Below, piece after piece: positions 34,005 to 43,387 of a DNA stretch of 64,000 bases. Both the position numbers and the translations under genes were made by a program. Each line of letters opens with the position of its first letter. The first letter of the stretch is position 1. Source of the stretch: Bacteroidota bacterium (GTDB lineage: Bacteria > Bacteroidota > Bacteroidia > Bacteroidales > JAAUTT01); NCBI GenBank assembly GCA_023429135.1, contig JAEYWD010000002.1:1-64000 (forward strand), read 5' to 3'. The notes under the pieces were generated by a model. That model ran no database searches and was not told the DNA's origin. It saw only the letters and a program-made list of their open reading frames with translations.

Positions 34005-34946
34005 CTAATTATTTGGCAGATGATAGATACTACCTGTCTTAGCAGTCTTAAGAACAGAATAAGTGGCTGTTAAAGCCGTGCCTCCGTTAACATTAAAGAA
34101 TCCGCCCGCTGCATTTAAATCTTTGCGTGAAATTTTATCTGAAATTTGGTTTACAGTTAATGTGTAAGTTCCCCAGCTATCCAGGTCGGAAAAAGTACCT
34201 CCGGATGCTGTTGTAATATCGGCATTCGAAATATTGCCGCTGGCATCAACATTCAAAATACTTCCTGCCGGTACAATTGTGGTTGTTGTACCTGTTGTAA
34301 AGCTTGTAAAAGAGAGACTGGCCTTTACCCTAACTCCCTTTGCCCCTGGTATAGCGGCATCTATCGTCGAAGTGACATTAAAAGTTGGTAATGCAACATT
34401 AAGTGAGCCATTTGTACCATCGATACAAATAGAAGTAAGAGGAGCGGTACCATCTGTTACTGCTAAAGCAGAAGCATTTGGCTGTGCAATAACACGAATA
34501 TTAATGTCAGATCCGGTTGGATCGGGACATGCGCCACTTCCCTGTTCCTTCACGTTAACAATACCAGTTGCTCCAGCGGTACCGGTAACATCCAGATTAA
34601 CATAGTGACCCGTAATGGAAGGAGCCGCATTTAATGTCCCGATAGCGGCAGGTACCGTCCAGGTCCAGTCAGAGCTAATCCCGGTGGTATTAGTAGCATT
34701 GCCACCAGCAGACCAGCCGGGGTTAAGCGTTGCATCAGGAATTACCAAATAAGGAACCTTGGTTCCGGTGGTAACAAGATCAGGATCTTCAGTTGCAACA
34801 TCAGTACCAGGACTGGAGACATTGCGCAGGTTAAGATAAAGTTCTCCAACTGGAGTTGTAACTGAATTTTGTGCTAACACTGTGGCGATGCTTACAACCA
34901 CTAGAGCCAGCGTCAGAGTCATTCTTAGTTTTGTAAGACTTTTCAT
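34005..34946 (-). CDS. Secreted hypothetical protein A of the PorP/SprF operon
   Basis: The 313-residue protein begins with the signal peptide MKSLTKLRMTLTLALVVVSIATVLAQ. The body is rich in Thr, Ala and Gly and looks like two or three beta-sandwich units, ending YSVLKTAKTGSIYHLPNN. It is the paralogue of the next gene (50-bp spacer), with the same first nine residues bar one. No catalytic motif and no T9SS sorting domain are seen. It sits 43 bp downstream of the PorP/SprF gene, so all four genes look co-transcribed. It might be a structural subunit of a surface fibre; this is inference only. Confidence 0.7.
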   Translation of the reverse strand: MKSLTKLRMTLTLALVVVSIATVLAQNSVTTPVGELYLNLRNVSSPGTDVATEDPDLVTTGTKVPYLVIPDATLNPGWSAGGNATNTTGISSDWTWTVPAAIGTLNAAPSITGHYVNLDVTGTAGATGIVNVKEQGSGACPDPTGSDINIRVIAQPNASALAVTDGTAPLTSICIDGTNGSLNVALPTFNVTSTIDAAIPGAKGVRVKASLSFTSFTTGTTTTIVPAGSILNVDASGNISNADITTASGGTFSDLDSWGTYTLTVNQISDKISRKDLNAAGGFFNVNGGTALTATYSVLKTAKTGSIYHLPNN

Positions 34947-34989
34947 TTTTGACTAGTTTTTGGTTTATTATTAAAGTTACTGATTATTT

Positions 34990-35967
34990 TTAATATCTGT
35001 TTATCCACTTATATCTCCTTGCATTATCTCCGAACTTCATTGCTGCCATCATCTCAAACGATCCGTAGTTGTGCTTACGTAGCCCGTTAAGATTATAGTC
35101 GTAGGCAACTCCAACAGTCACCTTTTCAATGGTTACACCACCTAACAGAATAATTGCGCCCCCGGTACGCATCGATAAACCTGCATAATAGGAATCGTTG
35201 AAATACATTTTGGCCGACACATCCACCTGAGGTACCAGTTGATTCGTTACTTTCAGATACATGGATGGTACAACCGACATTCGTTTGTTAATATCGAAAT
35301 TGTATCCTGCAGTCAGAGAATATTGACGATAGGACCGGAATTGACTTGAATTATCGTTCGAAAGCTGAAGCGACGACTGTAGTAACTGGGCGGTTGCAAA
35401 ACCAACATAATATTCACGTGTTGTGTAATATGCTCCGAAACTGAAATCGGGAATGTACATCTTCAGATCACTGTTATTTACAAGTGCGTCGTTGGGATTT
35501 TCAAGTTCGAGCCTGCTGCGGTTAATCGAATACTGGTAAATATTCGCCGAAAGTCCGAATGATAACTGATCGGAGCGCATTTTAATATGGTAAGCATAAG
35601 TAAATTGCGCGCCGGTACGGTCGATCAAACCATTCCTGTCGTTATAAAGGTAACCTCCTACTCCAATCCTTCCACTCCGGGTCCGACTCATAAACCTTCT
35701 CCAAACTGACTTATTTCTTGAAATATGGCTTTTCTTTAAAATACGCGACTGAAATGCTACGATATGCGTCTGGGGGGCATCTTTCATTCCTAACCATTGC
35801 TCGCGAGCAGTGAGGGTGACCGCAGTGTAACCATCCAGCCCTGCTACAGAAGGATTTACAAGAAACCCGTTGAACATATACTGACTAAAAAGAGGTAACT
35901 GCTGAGCCTTTACCGAAAGACTCATCATCGCGATGATGATTGGAACAATTACTTTAGTTTTTGTCAT
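34990..35967 (-). CDS. PorP/SprF family type IX secretion membrane protein
   Basis: The 325-residue protein has a signal peptide (MTKTKVIVPIIIAMMSLSVKAQ) followed by QLPLFSQYMFNGFLVNPSVAGLDGYTAV, the signature opening of PorP/SprF proteins, and by predicted outer-membrane beta strands with alternating aromatic residues. PorP/SprF proteins are partners of T9SS cargo with type-B tails and help fix them to the cell surface. The operon that follows holds two secreted proteins and such a cargo protein. This is first in the operon. A candidate -7 box (TATCTTTG) lies far upstream at 36223-36230 on the minus strand. Confidence 0.9.
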   Translation of the reverse strand: MTKTKVIVPIIIAMMSLSVKAQQLPLFSQYMFNGFLVNPSVAGLDGYTAVTLTAREQWLGMKDAPQTHIVAFQSRILKKSHISRNKSVWRRFMSRTRSGRIGVGGYLYNDRNGLIDRTGAQFTYAYHIKMRSDQLSFGLSANIYQYSINRSRLELENPNDALVNNSDLKMYIPDFSFGAYYTTREYYVGFATAQLLQSSLQLSNDNSSQFRSYRQYSLTAGYNFDINKRMSVVPSMYLKVTNQLVPQVDVSAKMYFNDSYYAGLSMRTGGAIILLGGVTIEKVTVGVAYDYNLNGLRKHNYGSFEMMAAMKFGDNARRYKWINRY

Positions 35968-36394
35968 TTTTACACTTTTTGAATACTGTTACGGAGATGT
36001 ACATACAAGGTTACACCAACACAGTAAAATACTGACGAAAGCATTGATTTTGGAGATAAAAATACTTTATCTGACAATTAAAGGTAGTCCTTAGAAAACT
36101 GGGATAAACCAAGGTCATCTCCATAAAAAAACTGTGTGCTTTTTAGGATAAATATAAAGCTTTGACTAATGGTAGATTAGATATGACCAAGAGTACGTTA
36201 TTTTGGATTAAATACCATAAAGCAAAGATAAACTGCCATTTAGTACAGAGTAAAACGTCGTTACCAAAGTGTTTATTTACTAATATATTACAAAGATTAC
36301 GGGAATTAACTTTTGGCAAAGTAAATAGTATAGAAAAATAAAAAAAACAAACATATTGATATACAGTATAATGAAAAGAAACAAAATCAGACCT
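35968..36394. other. Long upstream region of the PorP/SprF operon
   Basis: No gene is seen in these 427 bp. A perfect TAnnTTTG box on the minus strand (36223-36230, TATCTTTG) would give a leader of about 250 nt. The region is very AT-rich and also follows the Nudix gene stop. A regulatory RNA or operator is possible but not shown. Confidence 0.35.
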
Positions 36395-36883
36395 TTATTT
36401 CCTTTTATTTTCTTTCAGATGACATTTGATTAAATTCACTACATATTTATCAATAGGAAAAGAAACATCATTCTCCATAAGGTCGGCAACTCTTTTCCAG
36501 CGGAAAGAAATACTGCCGTTTTCGTTGGTTGTAAAATTAAAGGGTTCGGTGGCAATAGGAAACTTAATGGGTTCGATAAACCTTGCACAGTAATATATGC
36601 TTATCAATTGAGACTTATCGTGAAAAAGTGACGCCTGAAAGAAATCGGTTGTATAAAAGTGATGGATAATCTCAATGTCCTGACCAAACTCCTCAATGGC
36701 TTCGCGCTTGAGACATTCAACTGTACCTTCGCCAAACTCAAGGCCTCCTCCAGGGAATTTAGTCATAAAAGTGTTATTGTAAAATTCATCGCTCAGCAAT
36801 ACCTCATCTCTATCATTGATAATGATGGCATATACCCGGATAATGTACCTCCAGTCCTGCGGATCGGCAACCAGATTACTCAT
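36395..36883 (-). CDS. Nudix hydrolase
   Basis: The ATG at 36883 is preferred because it overlaps the miaA stop by 8 bp, as in tightly coupled operons, and drops a spurious 11-residue extension. The 162-residue protein carries the Nudix box GGGLEFGEGTVECLKREAIEEFG (GX5EX7REUXEEXG pattern) at about residues 45-67. Such enzymes cleave nucleoside diphosphates linked to other groups. The substrate cannot be predicted. It is the last gene of the pheT-miaA operon. Confidence 0.88.
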   Translation of the reverse strand: MSNLVADPQDWRYIIRVYAIIINDRDEVLLSDEFYNNTFMTKFPGGGLEFGEGTVECLKREAIEEFGQDIEIIHHFYTTDFFQASLFHDKSQLISIYYCARFIEPIKFPIATEPFNFTTNENGSISFRWKRVADLMENDVSFPIDKYVVNLIKCHLKENKRK

Positions 36884-37781
36884 GTAGTATCGCTTTAAGA
36901 AATTCAGTAATTTCACCCGTTTGAGATGGAGAAAACCATACCATATCTTTGTACCGCTTAAACCAGGTTAACTGCCGTTTGGCATAATTGCGGGTATTTC
37001 TCTTTATAAGCTCTTTTGCTTCTTCCAGGCTTATATTCCCGTCGAAATGCTGAAAGATCTCTTTATATCCAACCGTGTTCAGTGAATTCAAATTTCGGTA
37101 AGAATAAAGCGATTGCGCTTCTTCCACCAGGCCTTGTTCAAACATCTGATCTACCCTCAGGTTTATCTGGCTGAAAAGTTCTTCCCGCTCCTTATTTAAT
37201 CCTATTTTGATAATTCTGAAGTCTCTCTCGCGGCTGGTTGCTGTTAAAAGGGAAGAATAGGGTTTGCCGGTCATTAAGCTAATTTCAATGGCTTTTAACA
37301 ACCGGTTGGGATTTTTCAGATCGACACGCTGGTAATATTCGGGATCGAGCATTTTTAATTTCATCCGGAGGAACTCAATGCCCTGCTGGTGATATTGCTT
37401 TTGAAGTTCCTGCCGCAAATCCTGGTCTACGGTGGGCAGATCGTCGATACCATGAAAAACGGAATCGATATATAAAGTTGAGCCTCCCACCATAAATACC
37501 ACAGGTTTTTTAGGGAAAAGCTCTTTAAGCAAAGTAAGCACATCCTGTTCGAACATGCTTACATTATAATAATCGTTTAACGAAAGATTTCCTATGAAAT
37601 AATGCTTTACCCTGTTAAGCTGACCGGTTGAAGGTAAAGCAGTACCCACCTTCAGCTCCCCAAACATCTGCCGGGAGTCGGCCGAAATAATTTCGGAACC
37701 AAAATGTTCGGCAAGCTGAACCCCTGTTTCGGTCTTCCCAACTGCTGTAGGACCAACAATAGCTACTAGTGTAGGGCGCAT
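36876..37781 (-). CDS. miaA: tRNA dimethylallyltransferase
   Basis: The 301-residue protein has the Walker A loop GPTAVGKTE at the N-terminus, then EIISADSRQMFGELKVGTALPS and later YAKRQLTWFKRYKDMVWF, all typical of MiaA. It attaches dimethylallyl to adenine 37 of tRNAs reading UNN codons, a cytoplasmic step before MiaB. It follows pheT after 6 bp and overlaps the Nudix gene by 8 bp. The length is normal. Confidence 0.96.
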   Translation of the reverse strand: MRPTLVAIVGPTAVGKTETGVQLAEHFGSEIISADSRQMFGELKVGTALPSTGQLNRVKHYFIGNLSLNDYYNVSMFEQDVLTLLKELFPKKPVVFMVGGSTLYIDSVFHGIDDLPTVDQDLRQELQKQYHQQGIEFLRMKLKMLDPEYYQRVDLKNPNRLLKAIEISLMTGKPYSSLLTATSRERDFRIIKIGLNKEREELFSQINLRVDQMFEQGLVEEAQSLYSYRNLNSLNTVGYKEIFQHFDGNISLEEAKELIKRNTRNYAKRQLTWFKRYKDMVWFSPSQTGEITEFLKAILHE

Positions 37782-37787
37782 CGGCTC

Positions 37788-40235
37788 TTATTGCCTTATT
37801 TGGGCTCCTACTTCCGTTTCGAAAGCTTTCAACAACTTCTGCATAATGCCATCCACTTCCTGATCGGTAAGTGTTTTTTCAGCATCGCGTAAAATAAAGC
37901 TTATCGCATAGGCTTTCTTGCTGCTGTCAATCTTATCGCCTTCGTAAACATCAAAAAGATTGATTTCCTTCAGCAGTTTCTTTTCAGTTTTTTGCGCCAC
38001 CGCACGTATCTTGTCAAAACGAATATCTTTATTGATTACGAGCGACAAATCGCGCCGAACTTCCGGGAAACGGGGCAACTCTTCAAAAGTAACCTTATTG
38101 TTCTTTATAAGCTTCATTACATAATCCCAGTTGAATTCGGCAAAATAAACCGGGTTTTTCAAGTCGAACTGCTGTGCCAGTTTCCTGTTAACAACGCCAA
38201 ACTGAACAAAATCGGTATTGTTAAGCAAATATTTTAATCCGTCGCTAAAAATATCATTGCGAATATCACTAACCACACATTTAGCCGGTTGCAGGCCAAC
38301 CCGTTCCATCACATATTCAGCATAAGCCTTCAGTGTGTAGAAAGAAGCTGTTTCCTGTTTTGCAGTCCAGCTCTCCTCAGTTTTGAAGCCTGTTAAAAAG
38401 ATGCTCAAGTGAAGATTTTCAGTAAAACCCTGTAAAACCTGGTTTTTAGCTTCTTCCTTGATATAGCAGTTGCCAAACTCGTACAATTTGAGATTTGGGT
38501 TCCGGCGGTTGGTATTGTGACGTATGGCTTCCAACCCACTGAATAAAAGTGTTTGACGCATGCAATTCAATTCCTGGCTCAGGGGATTCAGAATCATCAC
38601 AAGATTTTCGGCCTTGTACGACTCCAGTCCAGTGTAGTAATTACTGCTGTTTAACGAGTTCGACATGATTTCGTTGAAACCAACTGCCGAGAGCGAATCG
38701 GAGATCTTGTTCACCACAGCATCGCGGTTGGGCTTCTGAATGTATGATAAGGTAGAATGAACGGTTTCCGAAATTTCAACGTTGTTATAACCGTAAATTC
38801 GCAGAATTTCCTCCACAACATCGGCAGGACGTTTCACATCGACCTTGAAGGGTGGTACTGAAAGTCTCAGACTTGATGGAGATTCGGAAAGAACCTGAAT
38901 TTCCAGCGCCTGAAGAATGTTTTTTATCACCGGCACATCAATGGTTTTGCCAATGAGATCATAAGCTTTCTGCAGATCGAAGTCGAGTTCGGTATTTGCT
39001 ACAGGCTTAGGATAAACATCCATTACGGGAGATGAAATCGTCCCCCCAGCCACTTCTTTAATCAGCATAGCTGCACGTTTCAGCGCATACACGGTTATAT
39101 TCGGATCGGAACCACGCTCGAACCGGAAAGAAGCATCGGTATATAATAAATGACGTTTCGATGTTTTGCGGATATATACCGGATTAAAGTGGGCACTTTC
39201 GAGAAAAACATTGGTAGACGCATCGCTGATACCCGACTCAATACCTCCGAAAACACCACCAATACACATACCCTCAACTGTGTTGCAGATCATAAGATCT
39301 TCACCCGAGAGTGTGCGTTCCTGGTTATCGAGAGTCTTGAATTTACTTCCTTCGGGAAGTGTTTTAATCACCACCTGTCCGCCGGTAATTTTGTCGGCAT
39401 CGAAAGCATGCAAGGGCTGTCCCAACTCGTGAAGCACATAATTGGTAACATCCACAACATTGTTGATGGGATTGAGACCGATGGCTTTAAGGCGTTGCTG
39501 TAACCAATCGGGCGAAGGTTTTACCGTAATTCCGGTAATTGTAAGCCCTGAGTAACGCGGACAAGCTTCTTCGTTTTCGATAACCACATCGATAATGCGG
39601 TTATTGTTATCGATTTTAAAATTATCGATGGAAGGTCTCTGCAGGTTTACTTTTTGCGTTAACCCGAGGTAAGCAGCCAAATCGCGGGCAACACCGTAAT
39701 GAGAGGCTGCATCGATACGGTTGGGCGTTAAGCCTATAGCAAACACAACATCGCTTTCAATTTTAAAATAGTCTTTTGCCGGAGTCCCAATTTTTACATC
39801 GCCCGGGAGTACCAAAATACCATCGTGCGATGAGCCGATTCCTATCTCGTCTTCGGCGCATATCATGCCTTCCGATACTTCGCCACGAATTTTGGCTTTG
39901 GCTATTTTAAAGCTTTCATCTCCTTTATAAATGGTTGTGCCCACTGTGGCAACTATTACTCTCTGACCTGCAGCAACATTAGGCGCTCCGCAAACAATGG
40001 GAAGCAATTCCGACCCACCGACATCCACGGTTGTTACACTTAACTTATCGGCATTGGGATGTTTGGCGCAGGTTTTTACTTCGCCCACAACAAATCCTTC
40101 CAAACCACCCTTAATCGTTTCGTAGGTTTCGACAGATTCAACTTCAAGTCCTATGGAAGTAAGAATTGACGACACTTCCTCTTTTGGCAGATTTATATCC
40201 AGGTATTGCTTCAACCAGTTATATGAAATATTCAT
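37788..40235 (-). CDS. pheT: Phenylalanine-tRNA ligase beta subunit
   Basis: The 815-residue protein shows every domain of bacterial PheT: MNISYNWLKQYLDINLPKEEV, the EMAP-like tRNA-binding region (VVGEVKTCAKHPNADKLSVTTVDVG), B3/4 (GVARDLAAYLGL), B5 with VKRPADVVEEILRIYGY, the catalytic-like core, and the C-terminal ferredoxin-fold anticodon-binding domain (RFPEVRRDLSLVINKD). It pairs with PheS as an alpha2-beta2 enzyme. pheS is not nearby, so the two subunits are encoded apart. It starts the pheT-miaA-Nudix operon. Confidence 0.97.
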   Translation of the reverse strand: MNISYNWLKQYLDINLPKEEVSSILTSIGLEVESVETYETIKGGLEGFVVGEVKTCAKHPNADKLSVTTVDVGGSELLPIVCGAPNVAAGQRVIVATVGTTIYKGDESFKIAKAKIRGEVSEGMICAEDEIGIGSSHDGILVLPGDVKIGTPAKDYFKIESDVVFAIGLTPNRIDAASHYGVARDLAAYLGLTQKVNLQRPSIDNFKIDNNNRIIDVVIENEEACPRYSGLTITGITVKPSPDWLQQRLKAIGLNPINNVVDVTNYVLHELGQPLHAFDADKITGGQVVIKTLPEGSKFKTLDNQERTLSGEDLMICNTVEGMCIGGVFGGIESGISDASTNVFLESAHFNPVYIRKTSKRHLLYTDASFRFERGSDPNITVYALKRAAMLIKEVAGGTISSPVMDVYPKPVANTELDFDLQKAYDLIGKTIDVPVIKNILQALEIQVLSESPSSLRLSVPPFKVDVKRPADVVEEILRIYGYNNVEISETVHSTLSYIQKPNRDAVVNKISDSLSAVGFNEIMSNSLNSSNYYTGLESYKAENLVMILNPLSQELNCMRQTLLFSGLEAIRHNTNRRNPNLKLYEFGNCYIKEEAKNQVLQGFTENLHLSIFLTGFKTEESWTAKQETASFYTLKAYAEYVMERVGLQPAKCVVSDIRNDIFSDGLKYLLNNTDFVQFGVVNRKLAQQFDLKNPVYFAEFNWDYVMKLIKNNKVTFEELPRFPEVRRDLSLVINKDIRFDKIRAVAQKTEKKLLKEINLFDVYEGDKIDSSKKAYAISFILRDAEKTLTDQEVDGIMQKLLKAFETEVGAQIRQ

Positions 40236-40367
40236 TTATAAAATTTTAGCTATTAAGTTTGATTATGAATGGCAGGTATAATTATGAATATTCACTCATA
40301 ACCCGAAACCCATAACCCGTAACTATTTTTTCTTAAGCCAACAAAAATAAGGATTTTTATTTGAGAA

Positions 40368-41063
40368 TTACAGAATTTCTTTTAGCTCAAGCAACGAACG
40401 TATTTCGTAGGTAACTTCATCGTTATGAGCAATACACGCAGGATTGTAATAAACCTGATCGATGCCGAATTTACGGGCTCCACTCACATCGGCAACCAGT
40501 TCGTCGCCAATCATAAGGCTTTCGGTCTTTCGGGCGTTGGCCGATTTAAGCGCCCATTCAAAAATCTGGGGCTTGGGCTTGTTATAGCCAATCTGCTCCG
40601 ATGAGAACATTTTGGTAATAAACTTATTCAGTCCGCTGGAAGCAAGCTTTTCGGTCTGAACGGTTGTAAACCCGTTGGTAACAATGTACATTTTATAGTT
40701 GCGGGCTTCCAGATATTCCATCAGCTCCCAGGCGCCATCAATCAAAGCAGTTTTACCCGGCATTACCGAAAGAAAAACATCGTTCAGCTCCGCGGCAAAC
40801 TCAGGATTTGTTACCCCGCAATCTTCCAGGCATAGCTCGAACCGGCGTGTACGCAACACATGTTTTGTCATGCGGTCGTTTTTGTATTCGTTCCACACCC
40901 ATTCGTTATGTTTACGGAAAGAACGTATTAAATTATCGCACGATTTAAAAGTAGGTTCCAGTTGAAGTGCCGAAAACATTTCAACCAGAGCCTGGTTGGA
41001 ATTGGAAGTGTAATCCCAGAGCGTATGGTCGAGATCGAAAAAGAGATGTTTGTAACGGGTCAT
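40368..41063 (-). CDS. HAD superfamily phosphatase, YjjG-type pyrimidine nucleotidase
   Basis: The 231-residue protein has the four HAD motifs: FFDLDHTLWDY (the two catalytic aspartates), VTNGF, KPKPQIFEWAL with its lysine, and MIGDELVADVSGARKFG. The helical cap between motifs I and II and the length match YjjG-like noncanonical nucleotidases, which dephosphorylate damaged pyrimidine nucleotides. Substrate specificity is inferred from similarity only. A perfect -7 box (TATCTTTG, minus strand) lies just upstream. Confidence 0.87.
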   Translation of the reverse strand: MTRYKHLFFDLDHTLWDYTSNSNQALVEMFSALQLEPTFKSCDNLIRSFRKHNEWVWNEYKNDRMTKHVLRTRRFELCLEDCGVTNPEFAAELNDVFLSVMPGKTALIDGAWELMEYLEARNYKMYIVTNGFTTVQTEKLASSGLNKFITKMFSSEQIGYNKPKPQIFEWALKSANARKTESLMIGDELVADVSGARKFGIDQVYYNPACIAHNDEVTYEIRSLLELKEIL

Positions 41064-41075
41064 AAGAAATTTTTA

Positions 41076-41108
41076 CAAAGATATGTCAGGATAAAGTTTC
41101 TGGTGCAA
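41076..41108 (-). promoter_or_regulatory. Promoter of the HAD phosphatase gene
   Basis: On the minus strand TTG (41108-41106), 22 bp and TATCTTTG (41083-41076) fit the Bacteroidetes pattern with a slightly long spacer. The gene starts 12 bp downstream of the box. Confidence 0.5.
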
Positions 41109-41278
41109 AGAATAATATAAATAAAGAAAAAATGAGGTTCGAACTCAATTTTTATAAAACCTGCAAGCAACCATTGTCTGAAAATTGTATCTATCAAGAA
41201 AAAAGAAAATATGAGACACTTTTTTCTTTTAGTGCTTTATACAACTGGTTGATTTCTATTAATCTAAATTGACGGACA

Positions 41279-41719
41279 ATGAAAGCAAACATTTATAAAT
41301 TACCAGCATTTATATGGCTTCTTCTTACTTTATTAATTCTTCCCGGATGCAAGAAAGATAAGGAGAGTAAAGCTTTAATTTCGGACCTGAACCAAAATGT
41401 CTGGACCTTAAAATTTATTGAGAATACTGGTTCGAACTTTATTACCTATTACCCCGATATTAAAGAGAAGATAACCATAGAATTTTCGGAAAACAAACAA
41501 CTTGTTTTTGATGGAGTATGCAACAAAGGAGGCGGGACTTACGCCCTGGAAAATGATAAGCTAACAGTTTCTTCCATGATCACCACCGAAATTTACTGCA
41601 ACAACATAAACTGGGAGGAAATTGCATCGAATGGTTTGGTAAAGGCCATAAAATATAAAATCGATAACGGGAAACTGATAATTTACAGCGAAGCTGGCTA
41701 TAACCTGGTGTTCGAGTAG
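41279..41719 (+). CDS. META domain lipoprotein
   Basis: The 146-residue protein has a lipoprotein signal with a lipobox at LPGC (residues 22-25). The mature part is a single META/HslJ-like domain (NVWTLKFIENTG..., ITIEFSENKQLVFDGVCNKGGGTYALENDKLTV..., a Cys-Asn pair and a final Ile/Val-rich strand). META-domain lipoproteins are small beta-barrel-like outer-membrane proteins of unclear role, linked to heat or antibiotic response. It seems to stand alone. Confidence 0.8.
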   Translation: MKANIYKLPAFIWLLLTLLILPGCKKDKESKALISDLNQNVWTLKFIENTGSNFITYYPDIKEKITIEFSENKQLVFDGVCNKGGGTYALENDKLTVSSMITTEIYCNNINWEEIASNGLVKAIKYKIDNGKLIIYSEAGYNLVFE

Positions 41720-41756
41720 CTATAACGTGCTCTTAGCTTTCTTTTACATTGGTGTC

Positions 41757-41800
41757 CGGTTAATAATAAAAGATTTCTCCCTTCGGTCGAAATGACAAGG
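41757..41800. repeat. Short intergenic Bacteroidetes-style repeat
   Basis: The string gatttctcccttcggtcg followed by aaatgac is a motif seen very often between genes in Bacteroidetes. It lies between the META gene and rubrerythrin with no coding potential. The family identity is from memory of such genomes, not from a search. Confidence 0.35.
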
Positions 41801-41959
41801 CTTTAGTGGATTTTTGGGAGCATTTTTTGGAATTTGAGAAACTAAATTATCAAAAAAATCCGAGGCAATGCAATTAAGCTGATTGAAAATACTTGGAGCT
41901 TCGGCTTTCCTATTTATCTTTATAGATAAATTAAAACATACCAATAAACTTATCAATAA

Positions 41960-42538
41960 ATGGAAAAAAGTATTAAAGGAACCAAAACAGAACAAAACCT
42001 GCTTAAAGCATTTGCAGGTGAATCACAGGCCCGGAACCGCTACGAATTCTTTTCGAAAGTCGCAAAAGAGGAAGGCTACAATCAGATAGCCGCTATTTTC
42101 CAAAAAACTGCCGATCAGGAAAAACAGCATGCTAAAAGATTTTTCTCGTTTCTCGAAGGTGGCGATACCGAAATTACAGCCTCCTATCCTGCCGGTAAAA
42201 TTGGAACAACAGCCGAGAATCTGAAAGCTGCAGCCATGGGCGAAAATGAAGAATGGACACTGCTCTATCCTGAATTTGCAAAAATAGCCATGGAAGAAGG
42301 TTTTCCACAGATAGCAACTGCATTTAAAGCTATTGCTAAGGTGGAAGCAGAACACGAAAAAAGGTATCTGAAATTATTAAAAAACGTGGAAGAAGGCACT
42401 GTTTTCCGCAAGAGCGAAAGAGTAAAATGGGTCTGCTCCAACTGCGGTTATGTTCACGAAGGTGAGAAAGCTTTGGATAACTGCCCTGCTTGTCAGCACC
42501 CGATTTCTTATTTTGAATTGCTGGAAGAGAATTATTAA
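41960..42538 (+). CDS. Rubrerythrin
   Basis: The 192-residue protein begins with a ferritin-like four-helix diiron domain (NLLKAFAGESQARNRYEFFSKVAKEEGYNQIAAIF, then DQEKQHAKRFF and a second EAEHEKRYLKLL). It ends with a rubredoxin-like FeS4 knuckle: CSNCGYVHEGEKALDNCPAC, a CxxC...CxxC pair. Rubrerythrins reduce hydrogen peroxide using NADH-derived electrons and are typical of anaerobes and microaerophiles. It is probably monocistronic; a palindrome follows the stop. Confidence 0.95.
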   Translation: MEKSIKGTKTEQNLLKAFAGESQARNRYEFFSKVAKEEGYNQIAAIFQKTADQEKQHAKRFFSFLEGGDTEITASYPAGKIGTTAENLKAAAMGENEEWTLLYPEFAKIAMEEGFPQIATAFKAIAKVEAEHEKRYLKLLKNVEEGTVFRKSERVKWVCSNCGYVHEGEKALDNCPACQHPISYFELLEENY

Positions 42539-42545
42539 GGAAGTT

Positions 42546-42600
42546 AGAAGTTAGAAGCTAGAAGGTGAGAGAATTCACACCTTCTCATCTTCTAACTTCT
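42546..42600. repeat. Convergent-gene palindrome centred on GAATTC
   Basis: The arms agaagttagaagctagaagg (42546-) and its near complement caccttctcatcttctaact (42578-) form a stem of about 20 bp with two or three mismatches around GAATTC. It sits between the stops of rubrerythrin and the DUF1080 gene and may act as a bidirectional terminator. Confidence 0.6.
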
Positions 42601-42614
42601 CTTATTCTCATTAT

Positions 42615-43325
42615 CTATTTCAATACTTTTAATTTGATATTCTTGTACCAAACATCGTCGCCATGATCCTGTAGGCCAAAGTAACCTTCTTTGCCAGTGT
42701 TGTTTACGAAATCGGGCCAGTTTTTGAACTTACTGTCTTCGCACATTTTTTTCCATTCTTCGGTACCCATTGTAAATTCCACCACTTTTACGTTGTTCTG
42801 GAAAACCACTATGTGAGCGTCTTTAGCAACAATTCTAATATTATTCCATTCGCCGGCAGGTTTCGCATTCTGGGGAGTGGCTGGTATCATATCGTAAAGA
42901 GAACCGGCTTTGCGGTTTCCGTTTTTGCCGTTTTTAGCATCGGGGTGGCGTTCATTGTCGAGTACCTGAATTTCGGGAGCTGAAAAATAAATTGGTTTAC
43001 CTTCCACTTCACGACCAAAGATAAAAATGCCGCTGTTTCCACCTTCACCAATTTTCCAGTCGAGCGACAATTCAAAATTGGTGAGTTTTTCCACCAGGAT
43101 AATATCGCCACCGCCTCCTTTGGGCATGCAGTGAAGACTTCCCTGATCAATATTCCAGCCTTTTTCGGGAAACGCCTGTTTGTTATAGCCTCTCCACCCA
43201 TTTGTGGTAGTACCATCGAATACAAGTTTCCAACCTTTTCTCTTTTCTTTTTTAGTTAGTGTATTATCCTGTGCACTGATGCTTCCGGCAAGGAACAATA
43301 ATACAAGCAGCATTACATTTTTCAT
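42615..43325 (-). CDS. DUF1080 (3-keto-glycoside hydrolase-like) secreted protein
   Basis: The 236-residue protein has a signal peptide (MKNVMLLVLLFLAGSISAQ) and one concanavalin-like DUF1080 domain: GWKLVFDGTTTNGWRGYNK, FELSLDWKIGEGGNSGIFIFGRE, then PEIQVLDNERHPD and GYFGLQDHGDDVWYKNIKLK. DUF1080 proteins are now known to hydrolyse or lyse 3-keto-glycosides made by Gfo/Idh/MocA dehydrogenases. The exported dehydrogenase at 1.0-2.6 kb is a possible partner, though distant. There is no adjacent sugar transporter. Confidence 0.9.
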   Translation of the reverse strand: MKNVMLLVLLFLAGSISAQDNTLTKKEKRKGWKLVFDGTTTNGWRGYNKQAFPEKGWNIDQGSLHCMPKGGGGDIILVEKLTNFELSLDWKIGEGGNSGIFIFGREVEGKPIYFSAPEIQVLDNERHPDAKNGKNGNRKAGSLYDMIPATPQNAKPAGEWNNIRIVAKDAHIVVFQNNVKVVEFTMGTEEWKKMCEDSKFKNWPDFVNNTGKEGYFGLQDHGDDVWYKNIKLKVLK

Positions 43326-43387
43326 AATTTTAAACGGTTTATATTAATACTAGCGCAAATTAAACAGTTATTAACGGGAATAAAAAA

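Noticed and set aside
41130..41146. GAGGTTCGAACTC resembling a tRNA T-arm
   Set aside because: No acceptor stem, anticodon arm or D-arm can be placed around it.
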